The notes: generated by a model not told the origin, from the letters alone. A stretch of 64,000 nucleotides of DNA from Nitrosomonas sp. (GCA_016721865.1 JADKHF010000008.1:62001-126000), one strand, 5' to 3'; shown: positions 1-9,053, counted from the stretch's first letter. Program-made: numbers and translations.

Positions 1-237
1 ATCGAGCGCGCCTTCGATACCTGGGTTGCCGAACACTCAGCTAGCATCAAGCCAGAACAGGCCACCATGCTGCGCCTACTCAAGCAGCGCGTCCTTGCTG
101 GTGATACCATCGAGCTGCGTATTTTCAGCCAACCGCCTTTTTCCATCTACGGTGGACGGGCGCGCATGGAACAACTTTTTGGCAAGGACGGCCTAAATCA
201 GGTCGTCGAAGAACTCAACATACTACTTGCCGCATAA
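1..237 (+). CDS. hsdR: Type I restriction enzyme R subunit, C-terminal end (partial)
   Basis: An open frame enters from the left edge and ends at TAA 235-237, giving the last 78 residues of a protein. It lies 12 bp upstream of hsdM and matches what is expected for the helical C-terminal segment of an EcoEI-type HsdR, the motor/nuclease subunit that translocates and cuts unmethylated DNA. No catalytic motif falls inside the visible part, so the call rests on the order R-M-S and on general resemblance of the tail (a leucine-rich helix around residues 20-35 and an FGKDGLNQVVEEL-like end). The frame shows no internal damage. Confidence 0.7.
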   Translation: MERAFDTWVAEHSASIKPEQATMLRLLKQRVLAGDTIELRIFSQPPFSIYGGRARMEQLFGKDGLNQVVEELNILLAA

Positions 238-249
238 CGATAGGATTAC

Positions 250-1789
250 ATGGATTCCGGTCAACTCAATTCACTGCTCAAGCGTCTCTGCAAAATCCTC
301 TGGGAAGCGCAAGTCACCAACCCAATCACCTATGTCACTCAGCTTTCTTACCTACTCTTTCTCAAGATGCTGGAAGAAATGGATGCCGAACACGAGGAAG
401 TCGGCAACGGCAAACACAAAACCTTGTTTAGCGAAGTGACGACCGGCAGTTGGGGCAAGGTGGATTTCGAGCCGCTGCGCTGGAGCGTACTCACCAGCAA
501 CCCGGACAACACCAAAATGTTGGCGACACTGCGCGACTTTCTGCCCAAACTCGCCGAACACCCGCTGTTATCGCAAGGTGCGTGCGCCATCTTTCACGGC
601 GCGACGGTTATTATCCCGGACGGTGCTACGCTGCGCCGCTTGACCGATGCGCTTTCCCCGCTGGCACTGCTGGCCGAGGATGCCGACATCAAGGGCGACC
701 TGTTCGAGATGCTGGCCAACGACTTGGGTGGACAGAAGAAAGCCGCTCAATTCCGTACCCCGCGCCACTTGATCCGCGTCATCACGCAAATGGCCGACCC
801 CAAGATCGGCCAGACCATCGTTGACCCTGCTTGCGGCACAGGCGGCTTCTTGATTGCTGCCTACGAACACATCCTGCTGGCCAACACCTCGCCCGGTTTC
901 GTGCGCGAGGTGGAAAGCCCGTATGGTGGCAAAGTGAAACGCGGTGTCGGCGACAAGCTCAAGCGGGCGCAGTGGAATTTTATGCAAACTGGTGCACTGC
1001 ATGGCTTCGACGGCGACCCGGACATCCTGCGCATGGCCGCGATGAACGCCGTGCTGCATGGCTTCGATGCTTCCCCCATCGTGCGCCGCGATTCCATTTG
1101 CGGCAGCGAAGACAAATGGGACGAAGTGCAGTTCGATGTGATTCTGGAAAACCCGCCGTTTTCCGGCGCGCGCACCGACGCCAAGCCCAGCCTGCGCTTG
1201 GAAAAAGGCGATAAATATGTGTTGTTCCTCGCACATGCCCAGCGCAGCTTGCGCCGGGGCGGGCGCGCCGGGATCATCTTCCCCAACGGCATCCTGTTCG
1301 GCGATACCGGCAGCCATATCGAAGTCAAAAGGCGCCTGCTCGACAAGTTCGACCTGCAAGCCGTGGTGATGCTACCCAAGGGTATGTTCGAGCCTTATAC
1401 CCCCAATCCAACCTGTTTCCTGATTTTTGAAAACAATGACAAGCCCACCGAAATTGTGTGGTTCTACAGGGTGCAAGGTGATGGCTCCACACTCACCAAG
1501 GCGCGCAAATTTGGCCCAGTATCGCAACGACTTCCCCGACCTACTGGCAAAATGGCCGACACGGGTGGAAGAAGCGGGTTGCGCTTGGCGGGTGCCAGTC
1601 CAACGCATCCGCGACAATAACTACAATATGACGCTTTCCGGCCTGGGGCTGATCGAGCCGGACAAGACCGAACACGAAGCGCCGGAAGAAATCCTGGAAC
1701 GGGTAACGGAAAAGCAGGAGCGCGTTCTCGAACTGCTGGAAGAAATGCGCTTGCTGCTGCTGGAAGAGGCGGGCAATGGAATTGCTTGA
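250..1789 (+). CDS. hsdM: Type I restriction-modification methyltransferase subunit (frameshifted near 1515)
   Basis: This is the N6-adenine methyltransferase subunit, which with HsdS forms the modification enzyme and with HsdR the restriction complex. The N-terminal helical HsdM domain covers about residues 1-150. The SAM-binding motif VDPACGTGGFL lies at 191-201 and the catalytic NPPF at 301-304. An AGGA box precedes the ATG at 250. The frame breaks near 1515-1517 in a CCC run: the upstream frame stops at 1620 with an unrelated tail, while the +1 frame continues the family C-terminus (DFPDLLAKW, then a glutamate-rich coiled coil) to the TGA at 1787-1789. One extra C explains it. It overlaps hsdS by 14 nt. 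A sequencing indel is likelier than decay, but phase variation cannot be excluded. Confidence 0.85.
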
Positions 1790-2890
1790 GGCTCCCGAAA
1801 GCTGGGAAAGCCTGCCTTTTGAATTGGCTGCTTCGAGGGTTGCTGCCAGAACCGGAAAGATCAAGGCTGGGGACTATCAAAGGGCAGGAGCAACGCCGGT
1901 TGTAGATCAAGGGAAAGAAATTATCGCCGGATATACCGATAACTTAGGCGCAGTAATTCGGACACCGCTACCTTTGATTGTATTCGGCGACCACACGCGA
2001 AATATCAAATACGTGGATTTTCCATTTGCAGTGGGGGCTGATGGTGTCGTGTTACTCCGCCCTGACTCAAAGTTGAACCCAAAGTATTTTTTCTATTGGC
2101 TGCAAAGCCTGCGTCTCCACAATCTTGGCTACAGTCGGCATTACAAACTATTGCAGGATCAGCAGATAGCATTTCCTGCTGACGTGGAAGAGCAACAACG
2201 AATCGTGGCGCGTATCGAAGCCCAGACCAGCCGCGTCGAGGTAATCCGCAAGGCGCAGCAGGAACTTGAAACCGAACTGCGCGGCATCTTGAATGGTTAT
2301 TTCGCAGAAATCTGCGCCGATGCGGAATGGAAACCGTTGGCCGAAGTCGCGCCCCAGGTACGCCGCCCGGTCAGTGTGGAAGCGGGCAAGAGCTACCCGG
2401 AGCTGGGTATCCGCTCTTTCGGTAAAGGCACCTTTCACAAGCCCGCAATCGCCGCCGAACAGCTCGGTTCCAAGCGTATCTACCACATCCACCCCGGCGA
2501 CCTGATCTTCAACAACGTCTTCGGCTGGGAAGGTGCGGTGGCCGTGGTCAAACAGGAAGATGCCGGGCGCGTCGGTTCACACCGCTTCATTACCTGCGTG
2601 CCCAAGGCAAACGTGGCCACCACGCCCTTTCTCTATTTCCACTTCACCACCGAGCAAGGCTTGCACGACCTGGGCGATGCCTCCCTGGCGGTGCCGGTCG
2701 CAACCGCACGCTGGGACTCACCGCGCTGGGCAATATCCGGGTACCGATGCCGGATTACAATAAGCAAATGGTATTCACCCGCCTTTGGGAAAAAGTCGAA
2801 ACCACCCGCCGCCTGCAAGCCGAACTGGCCGCCGACCTCGCTGCCTATGTGCCCTCGCTGCTCGCCAAAGCCTTCCGGGGAGAGCTTTGA
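1776..2890 (+). CDS. hsdS: Type I restriction-modification specificity subunit (frameshifted near 2681)
   Basis: HsdS sets the DNA target of both methylation and restriction through two target-recognition domains separated by coiled-coil spacers. TRD1 covers roughly residues 1-130. The central spacer (EEQQRIVARIEAQTSRVE, about 145-162) is typical, and TRD2 follows from about 185. Near 2681 the frame shifts: family members read GDASPGGAGRN there, which needs one more C in the CCC run. In the restored frame the second spacer (RLWEKVETTRRLQAELAADL) leads to a TGA at 2888-2890. Without correction the protein ends in an arginine/serine-rich nonsense tail. It starts inside the end of hsdM, and its last bases overlap the TTG start of the next gene, so the locus reads as one operon. 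Confidence 0.82.
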
Positions 2891-3771
2891 TAGAACTGAC
2901 TCTGCCAATTCCTCGAATCAACGACGATCCATCAGATTTCCAAAAACTTGCTCAGTTATGGGAGCAGGTCAGAAACGCAGGTGATGGGGTGCAGGTTCAT
3001 TTCGATTTCACCCAGTGCGGTTTTCTGCGCCCAAACGCTGTTGTATTTCTTGGCGGCTTGGTGCGTATTATCAATGACAGGGGAGGGAAAGCACGATTAG
3101 ATGTTTCCACTATGCAACAAGGCGTTCGTGCTAATTTAGAGATAAACGGCTTTGCCTACGCAATGGGCGCAAACCTGTCTCCCTGGAAAGGTAACTCCAT
3201 CCCTTATCGCGAAGATTCTTTTCAGGATGAAAATGGTATTGTCGAGTATCTCAAGAAAAATTGGCTTGGGCGCGGCTGGATAAACATCAGTCCCAATCTG
3301 ATGAATGCTATTGCTAGTCAGATGTGGGAAATCTATACCAATGCTTTTGATCATAGCGGCTCAGGGGTGGGAGTACTTTCATGTGGTCAATATTTCCCTA
3401 AACGCCGGGAATTGGTGCTGGCTGTAGCCGATTTTGGTGTGGGGATTCCCTCTAATGTTCGCATTCACAAGGAAGATCCGATATTGTCTGGTAAGTGTGC
3501 GATGCAATGGGCCTTTACTCGTGGAACATCAACAGCAAAAAAACTAGGGCCGCGTGGTATGGGTTTAGATTTGCTAAAGGAATTCATTCGAGTTAGTCAA
3601 GGCGGACTTGCAATTTACAGCCATGACGGATATGCTCGCATCACTAAGGATGGGGAATTCTATCAGGATCTCCCTGTTTTTTTTGAGGGTACACTAGTTC
3701 AAGTTACTCTGCGCTGTGACGATATATATTATTCGTTGTCCAATGAGGCAGATCCAGCGCCGTATTTTTAG
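2887..3771 (+). CDS. GHKL-type ATP-binding protein with N-terminal STAS-like region
   Basis: A 294-residue protein with a histidine-kinase-like ATPase fold. The N box (E148 to N152 in EIYTNAFDHS), the G1 motif DFGVG at 182-186 and the G2 motif GPRGMGL at 221-227 are visible. The first ~90 residues resemble a STAS-like fold (FDFTQCGFLRPN at 39-50). No phosphoacceptor histidine domain or membrane segment is seen. The chosen start is TTG 2887, which overlaps the hsdS stop as TTGA and has a GGGGAG box 5 nt upstream; the in-frame ATG at 2785 lies inside hsdS. It is followed 11 nt later by a STAS-like gene and then a PIN nuclease gene. The role is unknown; an anti-sigma-like ATPase in a partner-switch module is inferred. 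Confidence 0.72.
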   Translation: MIELTLPIPRINDDPSDFQKLAQLWEQVRNAGDGVQVHFDFTQCGFLRPNAVVFLGGLVRIINDRGGKARLDVSTMQQGVRANLEINGFAYAMGANLSPWKGNSIPYREDSFQDENGIVEYLKKNWLGRGWINISPNLMNAIASQMWEIYTNAFDHSGSGVGVLSCGQYFPKRRELVLAVADFGVGIPSNVRIHKEDPILSGKCAMQWAFTRGTSTAKKLGPRGMGLDLLKEFIRVSQGGLAIYSHDGYARITKDGEFYQDLPVFFEGTLVQVTLRCDDIYYSLSNEADPAPYF

Positions 3772-3782
3772 GGAGCATGCAT

Positions 3783-4136
3783 ATGGAACATATCAAAGTT
3801 AAAAAACTGATTGGCGAGAACGCTATGACTTTAGATGATGGTGAAGTGCTTTTTCGACAAATCCATGAACTATTAATACGCGGTGAAACTGTGGAATTAG
3901 ATTTTGACGGCGTGGAGATTTTTGCCACCCCCTTTTTCAATGCTGGTATTGGTCGTTTGTTGGCCGATCTCCAACCTGAGATTCTGAAGGCACACCTGAA
4001 AATTCAGCATTTGTCTGCGTTAGGTGATCGCGTGTTACGCCGTGTGATCGAGAATGCCAAAGAGTATTACTCATCAAGTTCAGAGCATCGTAAGGCGATT
4101 GATAGCATTGTTCATGAGACTACAGCAACAATGTAA
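3783..4136 (+). CDS. STAS-like (DUF4325-type) protein
   Basis: A 117-residue cytosolic protein. The central stretch VELDFDGVEIFATPFFNAGIG resembles the beta-alpha core of STAS anti-sigma antagonists and matches the DUF4325 class that often accompanies GHKL ATPases. No DNA-binding motif is seen. ATG 3783 is preferred over ATG 3777 because the GGGAG box at 3771-3775 is properly spaced only from 3783. The stop TAA overlaps the next ATG (TAATG at 4134-4138), so translation of the three genes is coupled. By analogy with SpoIIAA/SpoIIAB-type partner switching it may bind the upstream ATPase; this is inference from the pairing. Confidence 0.65.
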   Translation: MEHIKVKKLIGENAMTLDDGEVLFRQIHELLIRGETVELDFDGVEIFATPFFNAGIGRLLADLQPEILKAHLKIQHLSALGDRVLRRVIENAKEYYSSSSEHRKAIDSIVHETTATM

Positions 4137-4759
4137 TGCCGCTTACTGTTCGAGCTAAAGTTGTTGACATAAGGACAGATACCCCAATAAGCACTGATCG
4201 TTTTCTTGTTGATACCAATGCTTGGTATTGGCTTTTCTACCCTAGAGCCTCTCAAGTCCTGAGCACTCCAAGAAGTTATCAGTTGACTGATTACCCATCC
4301 TACATAGAGAAAGCGATTAATAGTAAGTCTAGCTTGCATTGCTGTGCGCTTAATTTTTCCGAACTGGCTCATAACATTGAAAAAGTTGAGCGTGAAATCT
4401 ATGCAGATAAGTCTAACCTTACTATTAATACTAAGGATTTTCGGCACAATTATGTGGGTCAGCGAGGAAAAATATTGGATCTTATAAATGAGATCTGGAG
4501 CGATGTAGAGAGCATGAGTGTTTTTCTGGATATGAATCTGGATATAACCTTCATGGAATCGGCCCTATCGTTGTTTCCGTCCGTGAGTCTTGACGGCTAT
4601 GATCTTTTTATGGCAGAGATGGCACTAAAAACTGGGGTTACTAAAGTTATTACAGATGATGGTGATTATGCAACAGTGCCAGGATTAACTATTTTTACCT
4701 CTAACTCCAAAATAATCGCCGAAGCTGCTAAGCAAAGAAATAAACTTATTACTCGCTAA
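4136..4759 (+). CDS. PIN-domain protein, putative ribonuclease effector
   Basis: A 207-residue protein with the acidic residues of a PIN nuclease: D26 in FLVDTNAW, a glutamate in NFSELAHN (about residue 78), an aspartate in GYDLFMAEMA (about 159) and further aspartates in ITDDGDY (about 177). PIN domains cut RNA and serve as toxins in VapBC and in several defence systems. It is longer than VapC toxins (about 130 residues), having an inserted helical region between the first and second acidic positions. It overlaps the STAS-like gene by one base. No VapB-like antitoxin is adjacent, so the ATPase/STAS pair may control it. The function is inferred from fold and context. Confidence 0.7.
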   Translation: MPLTVRAKVVDIRTDTPISTDRFLVDTNAWYWLFYPRASQVLSTPRSYQLTDYPSYIEKAINSKSSLHCCALNFSELAHNIEKVEREIYADKSNLTINTKDFRHNYVGQRGKILDLINEIWSDVESMSVFLDMNLDITFMESALSLFPSVSLDGYDLFMAEMALKTGVTKVITDDGDYATVPGLTIFTSNSKIIAEAAKQRNKLITR

Positions 4760-5485
4760 GATTGTATATCACGATCAGAAAAGATTAATTGATTAAGATG
4801 TGAGGGTTGTTTAAATCTTAGTGTAAAGGTACTTTGCGCTGTTTTGAGCATGCGGGTGATTCAAACCCCATTCAAATTCTAGCGGAGCGAAAAATAAAAG
4901 TGGTAAACATTTTTTGTCGCATATATTAGCTCAACAGTTAAAAAGCGTTAACTAAACAACTAAACAGTTCACTGGTTGGTTAACACTTTGGCTGAGTCAG
5001 TGGCTATTATTTTGATAGCACCGGGTCCACTTTACTCAATTCTCTACAACCTCAAAGACCAGGTACCGACACATGCATAAATATTCACGCACGCGAGATT
5101 CTATAAAATGGTTTTTTGAAAACATATGGGATCAGTACCGCAGTACTCAATTTCGGGTATGCCTCAGTTTGAATTTTTACTGATTGACAGACGAATTCAA
5201 ATCACGAGATGCTGTGCATTATGGCAAATGGGTTATTTTTGGATTATAGGCAAATAAATTAGTAAACTTTTCCTGCCATATGTTTGTTACTGCACAGTAA
5301 GTTATGTATAGAATAAGATGTTTATATAGCTTTATTTAAATCTTACCTGGCAAATTTTAAAGCTATTATAAATGTATGGCGCAGGTTTTTACATCAATGT
5401 TTTTTTCAGGTGTAACATAGACCAATAGGAGTAGTTAATTTGTAATTATAATAATTGAATCTAATTATTTCATATGGGAGAAGAA
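4760..5485. other. AT-rich intergenic stretch without recognisable genes
   Basis: About 725 bp between the PIN gene and the next small gene. It is clearly more AT-rich than the restriction genes. I see no ORF with a family resemblance, no tRNA and no convincing terminator. Several short direct repeats of AACTAAACA/AACAGTT type occur near 4935-4985. It probably carries the promoter for the 5486 gene and may hold decayed or structured-RNA sequence that cannot be recognised by eye. Confidence 0.4.
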
Positions 5486-5707
5486 ATGAAACGAACAGAT
5501 AATGATAGTGAAGTGCTGCATATATGCAATGGTAATCAGGATATTGCTAACGATCTTACAAGACAGTATATAAAACTTTTTGGCAATAGATTTGATGGCC
5601 GTAGTAATATACAACACGATGTTACAGATCTATCTCAACCAACCCCATTTAAAGTAGTTCAGACATATACTACTTATGGCGTACCTATTTCTAAAGATAC
5701 TGTTTAA
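5486..5707 (+). CDS. Small hypothetical protein upstream of Clp-fold protease
   Basis: A 73-residue, hydrophilic, mostly polar protein with no recognised family, membrane segment or cysteine pattern. ATG 5486 is chosen because the GGGAGAAGAA ribosome-binding sequence sits just before it; the in-frame ATG at 5474 would place that sequence inside the gene. It ends 11 nt before the ATG of the protease gene, so the two are probably cotranscribed. Base composition is AT-rich like its partner. A role as partner, substrate or regulator of the protease is only suggested by the spacing. Confidence 0.55.
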   Translation: MKRTDNDSEVLHICNGNQDIANDLTRQYIKLFGNRFDGRSNIQHDVTDLSQPTPFKVVQTYTTYGVPISKDTV

Positions 5708-5718
5708 ATACTACAATA

Positions 5719-6648
5719 ATGCCAAATTGGAATGATGTCTTCCAAGAAATTCAAGACACGCAAAATAATCTAAAAAATCAATCACAGGTATTGCAACAAT
5801 TATCAGGGAATGCACTTTTTACCGTAAGAGCTAAATATTTACAGCAACTTTACACTTACACACAAAGAAATGTAATAGCCTATTATTCTGGTTATCTGTC
5901 AAAGCCGGGAGTGTCTGGATCTGAAATAACAGATGAGGACAAGAATGGTTTTATGATGGCTATCCATAAATTAGATCGTTCAAAAGGTCTTGATTTAATT
6001 CTTCATACCCCAGGTGGCGGCATTGCGGCAACGGAATCTATATCGCATTATTTGCACCAAATGTTTGGTAACGATATACGTGCTGTTGTACCTCAAATTT
6101 GTATGTCAGCCGGAACAATGCTTGCCTGTTCTTGTAAATCAATCGTATTAGCCAAGCACTCTAATTTAGGCCCTACAGATCCACATATTTCAAATATACC
6201 AACATTAGGAGTTATAGAAGAATTTAAAAGAGCAGCAAAAGAAATCCAAAAAGACCCATACAAAATAGCTATATGGGAGCCAATACTCAGACAATACAGG
6301 CCAACATTTATTGGGCAGTGCGAGGACGCTATAAAATGGACGGAAGAATTTGTAGAGAGTGAGTTAATAAACAATATGCTTTCTGATGAAGATGACAAAG
6401 AAATAAAAGCAAAGGATATAGTAAAGATGCTTATGGATAAAAAAAATAACAAAAGCCACGGACGGCATTTACATCTTGATAAGCTTAGGAAGGCTGGGTT
6501 AAAAACTGAGGAGCTTGAAGCAGATAGCAACTTGCAAGACCTGGTTCTAACTGTACATCATTGCTATATGCACGCTTTAATGAATACTCCTGCGCTGAAG
6601 ATAATCGAAAATCATAATGGCGTTGCATTGATCAAGAATATTAATTAA
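5719..6648 (+). CDS. SDH-type Clp-fold serine proteinase
   Basis: A 309-residue protein of the serine-dehydrogenase-proteinase (SppA/ClpP-like crotonase fold) family. The oxyanion-hole segment HTPGGG is at residues 96-101. The probable nucleophile is S130 in CMSAGTML, placed as in SppA and ClpP, and KHSNLGPTDPH follows at 146-156, a pattern typical of the family. There is no signal peptide or membrane helix, so it acts in the cytosol. The C-terminal third is charged and helical. It sits 11 nt after the 73-residue gene and about 420 bp from the 3' end of a tRNA-Arg gene, next to restriction and PIN genes, which suggests an accessory or defence role. The substrate is unknown. Confidence 0.75.
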   Translation: MPNWNDVFQEIQDTQNNLKNQSQVLQQLSGNALFTVRAKYLQQLYTYTQRNVIAYYSGYLSKPGVSGSEITDEDKNGFMMAIHKLDRSKGLDLILHTPGGGIAATESISHYLHQMFGNDIRAVVPQICMSAGTMLACSCKSIVLAKHSNLGPTDPHISNIPTLGVIEEFKRAAKEIQKDPYKIAIWEPILRQYRPTFIGQCEDAIKWTEEFVESELINNMLSDEDDKEIKAKDIVKMLMDKKNNKSHGRHLHLDKLRKAGLKTEELEADSNLQDLVLTVHHCYMHALMNTPALKIIENHNGVALIKNIN

Positions 6649-7066
6649 GAATTATATTCATATGTCAGGTTGTGCCTTACCAATTAACCAATCTAGCTTT
6701 CTACATTTTTGTTTTATATGCGCCCCTGCTTCTATCTTCCATAGCTTCTTTAGCATCAATCCAAGCAACAACATCATTCATAGACAAAGAGTATTAAAGA
6801 TTCCTGCTGCCATTGCTGGCGTAACTTTGCATTGAATCAATTGTCTGAAACTTGCTTGTGGAGTAGATAGTCAAGATCATCCATGAACCCTAACTGACTT
6901 ATGCATCATGAAGAACTGTTTTTTTTAATTGCATTCTATAAATCGAAATTTATGTATCAGCAATAATTCAACAAACTTTAAGAATTAGCATTGTGAAGTA
7001 GCAATATAGTAGCAATGAAATATAATGTCTACTGATATATTATCAGTAACACAATGTTTTTATTAG
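6649..7066. other. Intergenic stretch between protease gene and tRNA-Arg
   Basis: About 420 bp, AT-rich, with no ORF of credible family. It directly abuts the 3' end of the tRNA-Arg gene, the usual crossover position of tRNA-targeting integrases. I see no second copy of the tRNA 3' end here and no integrase gene. Confidence 0.4.
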
Positions 7067-7139
7067 CGCCCTGAAGACGAATCGAACGTCCGACCTACCC
7101 CTTAGGAGGGGGTTGCTCTATCCACTGAGCTACCAGGGC
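7067..7139 (-). tRNA. tRNA-Arg (anticodon CCU)
   Basis: Read on the minus strand, the 73 bases fold into a full cloverleaf. The acceptor stem GCCCTGG pairs with TCAGGGC (one G-T pair). The D arm is GCTC/GAGC, the anticodon stem is ACCCC/GGGGT with loop CTCCTAA giving anticodon CCT, and the T arm is GGACG/CGTCT with loop TTCGATT. The discriminator is G and no CCA is encoded. Its 3' end faces the accessory block at 1-6648. Confidence 0.93.
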
Positions 7140-7169
7140 AAGCTTGGTATTTTACGCTAATATCACACG

Positions 7170-8401
7170 ATGAATAAACCTGATCAGCCGAATCCTATAA
7201 ATCCATTCGTTTCAAAGAAACTACCCAAAACAGTAGTTGTTCTCGGATTAGTGAGTTTTTTCAACGATTTCGCTTCGGATATTGTCGTGCCGCTGATTCC
7301 AATCTTGTTGGCGACTGTGCTGTCTGCAGGTCCCATTGCGTTGGGATTGATTGAAGGAGTTGCGGATGCTCTGGCGTGTTTTCTGAAATTATGGGCGGGG
7401 CGGCATTCCGATGTGATGAGCGGGCGGCGTAAAGGGCTGGCGCTGTCGGGTTATATGCTTTCCAATCTGGCGCGCCCTCTCCTTGGATTGGCGGGTTCCT
7501 GGTTTACGGTATTGTTGCTGCGCAGTGTGGATCGTGTCGGTAAAGGGTTGCGCAGCGCACCGCGCGATGCGATGGTGGCGGATGCGACACCGTCGCATAT
7601 CCGCGGCTATGCGTTTGGCTTCCATCGCGCGTTGGATAATGCGGGCGCTGTCGCGGGTGCATTGACGGCGGCAGCTATACTGGCGTGGTCTGATTTAAGT
7701 TTAAGCGAGGTGATTCTGTGGTCGGCGGTTCCCGGTTTTGTTGCGGTAGCGCTTTTGGGTGCGGGTGTGAAAGATGAGAAAACCAATCAAGCTCAACATA
7801 TAGAATTGCCGCGTACACTCCCACCGCTGCGCTGGTCTGCGTTGTCTGTGCCGATGCGGTATTACTTATGGGTATTGATGCTGTTCACGTTTGCGCGCGC
7901 TTCTGAAACTTTTATTTTGTTATTTGGTCATGAATTAGGTATTGGTGTTGTTGAATTACTGTTGTTATGGGCGGCGCTGAATCTTGCCAAAGCCATCACT
8001 TCCACGCAAGGCGGGCAATTAGCGGATCATTTTGGGCGCGGCGCTTTGATTCTGATTGGCTGGTCAGCGCTTGCAGTATCGTTTCTGGCGTTAGGCCAGG
8101 TAACCACCGGTATCGGGTTGTGGATAGTCAGTATTTTTACGGCCTGTTGATGGGCTTGAGCGAAGGCGCAGAACGTGCATTGATCAGTGATTATGCATCA
8201 CCCGATGAGCGGGGCACCGCTTTTGGCTGGTATCATCTGGTCAGCGGTATTGCCGCCATCCCGGCGGGATTATTGTTTGGGGTGATTTGGCATGTATTCG
8301 GCGCGGCAGTGGCATTTTTGTTCGCCAGCTTGTTAGCGCTGTTGGCTATCGTATTATTACGGCTATGGGCCTGGCCGGTGCGGCATCACTATAATGAATA
8401 A
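7170..8401 (+). CDS. MFS transporter (frameshifted near 8139)
   Basis: A major-facilitator protein of about 410 residues when the frame is restored. The N-terminal half carries VSFFNDFASDIVVPLIP (TM1) and a loop between TM2 and TM3 with GRHSDVMSGRRKG, the conserved MFS loop 2-3 signature. A basic stretch DRVGKGLRSAPRDAM follows, typical of a bacterial subfamily annotated as MFS transporters of unknown substrate. The frame breaks in a TTTTT run at about 8137-8141: one added T joins it to the reading frame that runs to the TAA at 8399-8401 and contains a further four hydrophobic segments. Start ATG 7170 lies 30 bp from the tRNA 5' end. The substrate cannot be told from sequence. Confidence 0.8.
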
Positions 8402-8416
8402 GGGCGAATAAGTATC

Positions 8417-8950
8417 ATGGAATGGTTAACTATTATCTTGTCGGTGTTTGCGTTGGGATTCATGTTCTGGTTCTTTTCCATGAATAAAAAATCACTCGAA
8501 GTGGGGCAATCTGCTCCTGATTTTAAACTGGCCGATCAGCATGGAAAAATACATACCTTGGCTGATTTTCACGGGAAATGGCTGGCGTTGTATTTTTATC
8601 CGAAAGACGATACGCCCGGATGCACCAAGCAAGCCTGCACCTTTCGTGACGGCCTTCAAGACTTAGCGGATTTAGGTGCTGAGGTGATTGGCGTCAGTGT
8701 GGATGATACGAACAGTCATGCTGATTTCGCTGAAAAATATCATCTGCAATTCCCGCTTCTGGCGGATACTGCAGCTGAAACAACGGCACGCTATCATTCC
8801 CTGGTTAATCTGGGAATCGTTAAATTTGCCAGGCGCAATACTTTTCTGATCGATCCACAGGGTAAGATTGCACGCATTTATCTGTCTGCAAGCGCGGCAC
8901 GAAATTCTGCGGAAGTGATTAAAGATTTAAAGCAATTGCAAGCGGTATAA
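8417..8950 (+). CDS. bcp: Membrane-anchored thioredoxin-dependent peroxiredoxin (Bcp-type)
   Basis: A 177-residue AhpC/TSA-fold protein of the Bcp/PrxQ class, which reduces hydroperoxides using thioredoxin. The peroxidatic cysteine is C69 in DDTPGCTKQ and the resolving cysteine is C74, the C-x4-C spacing of the alpha type. Residues 3-21 form one hydrophobic helix, absent from soluble E. coli Bcp, and the peroxidase domain begins at about residue 26, so the enzyme is probably tethered to the inner membrane. Which side the domain faces is uncertain: the first residues carry one acidic group and a KK pair follows the helix. It starts 15 nt after the transporter gene. Confidence 0.88.
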   Translation: MEWLTIILSVFALGFMFWFFSMNKKSLEVGQSAPDFKLADQHGKIHTLADFHGKWLALYFYPKDDTPGCTKQACTFRDGLQDLADLGAEVIGVSVDDTNSHADFAEKYHLQFPLLADTAAETTARYHSLVNLGIVKFARRNTFLIDPQGKIARIYLSASAARNSAEVIKDLKQLQAV

Positions 8951-9053
8951 CGCATGGCAGGATTTCAATGGATTGATGCTCTGTTGACTTCCATCAAAGA
9001 CTAATTTTCCATTTCATACAATATGCATGAGATTTCACTAAAGAGGGTACAGG

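Noticed and set aside
568..1359. A 263-codon open frame antisense to hsdM
   Set aside because: It is a GC-driven shadow of a conserved methyltransferase gene; the peptide matches no family and lacks a ribosome-binding site.
7067..7139. Direct-repeat partner of the tRNA 3' end within 1-7066
   Set aside because: I looked for a second copy of the tRNA end in the accessory block and found none; the other border would be outside the window.
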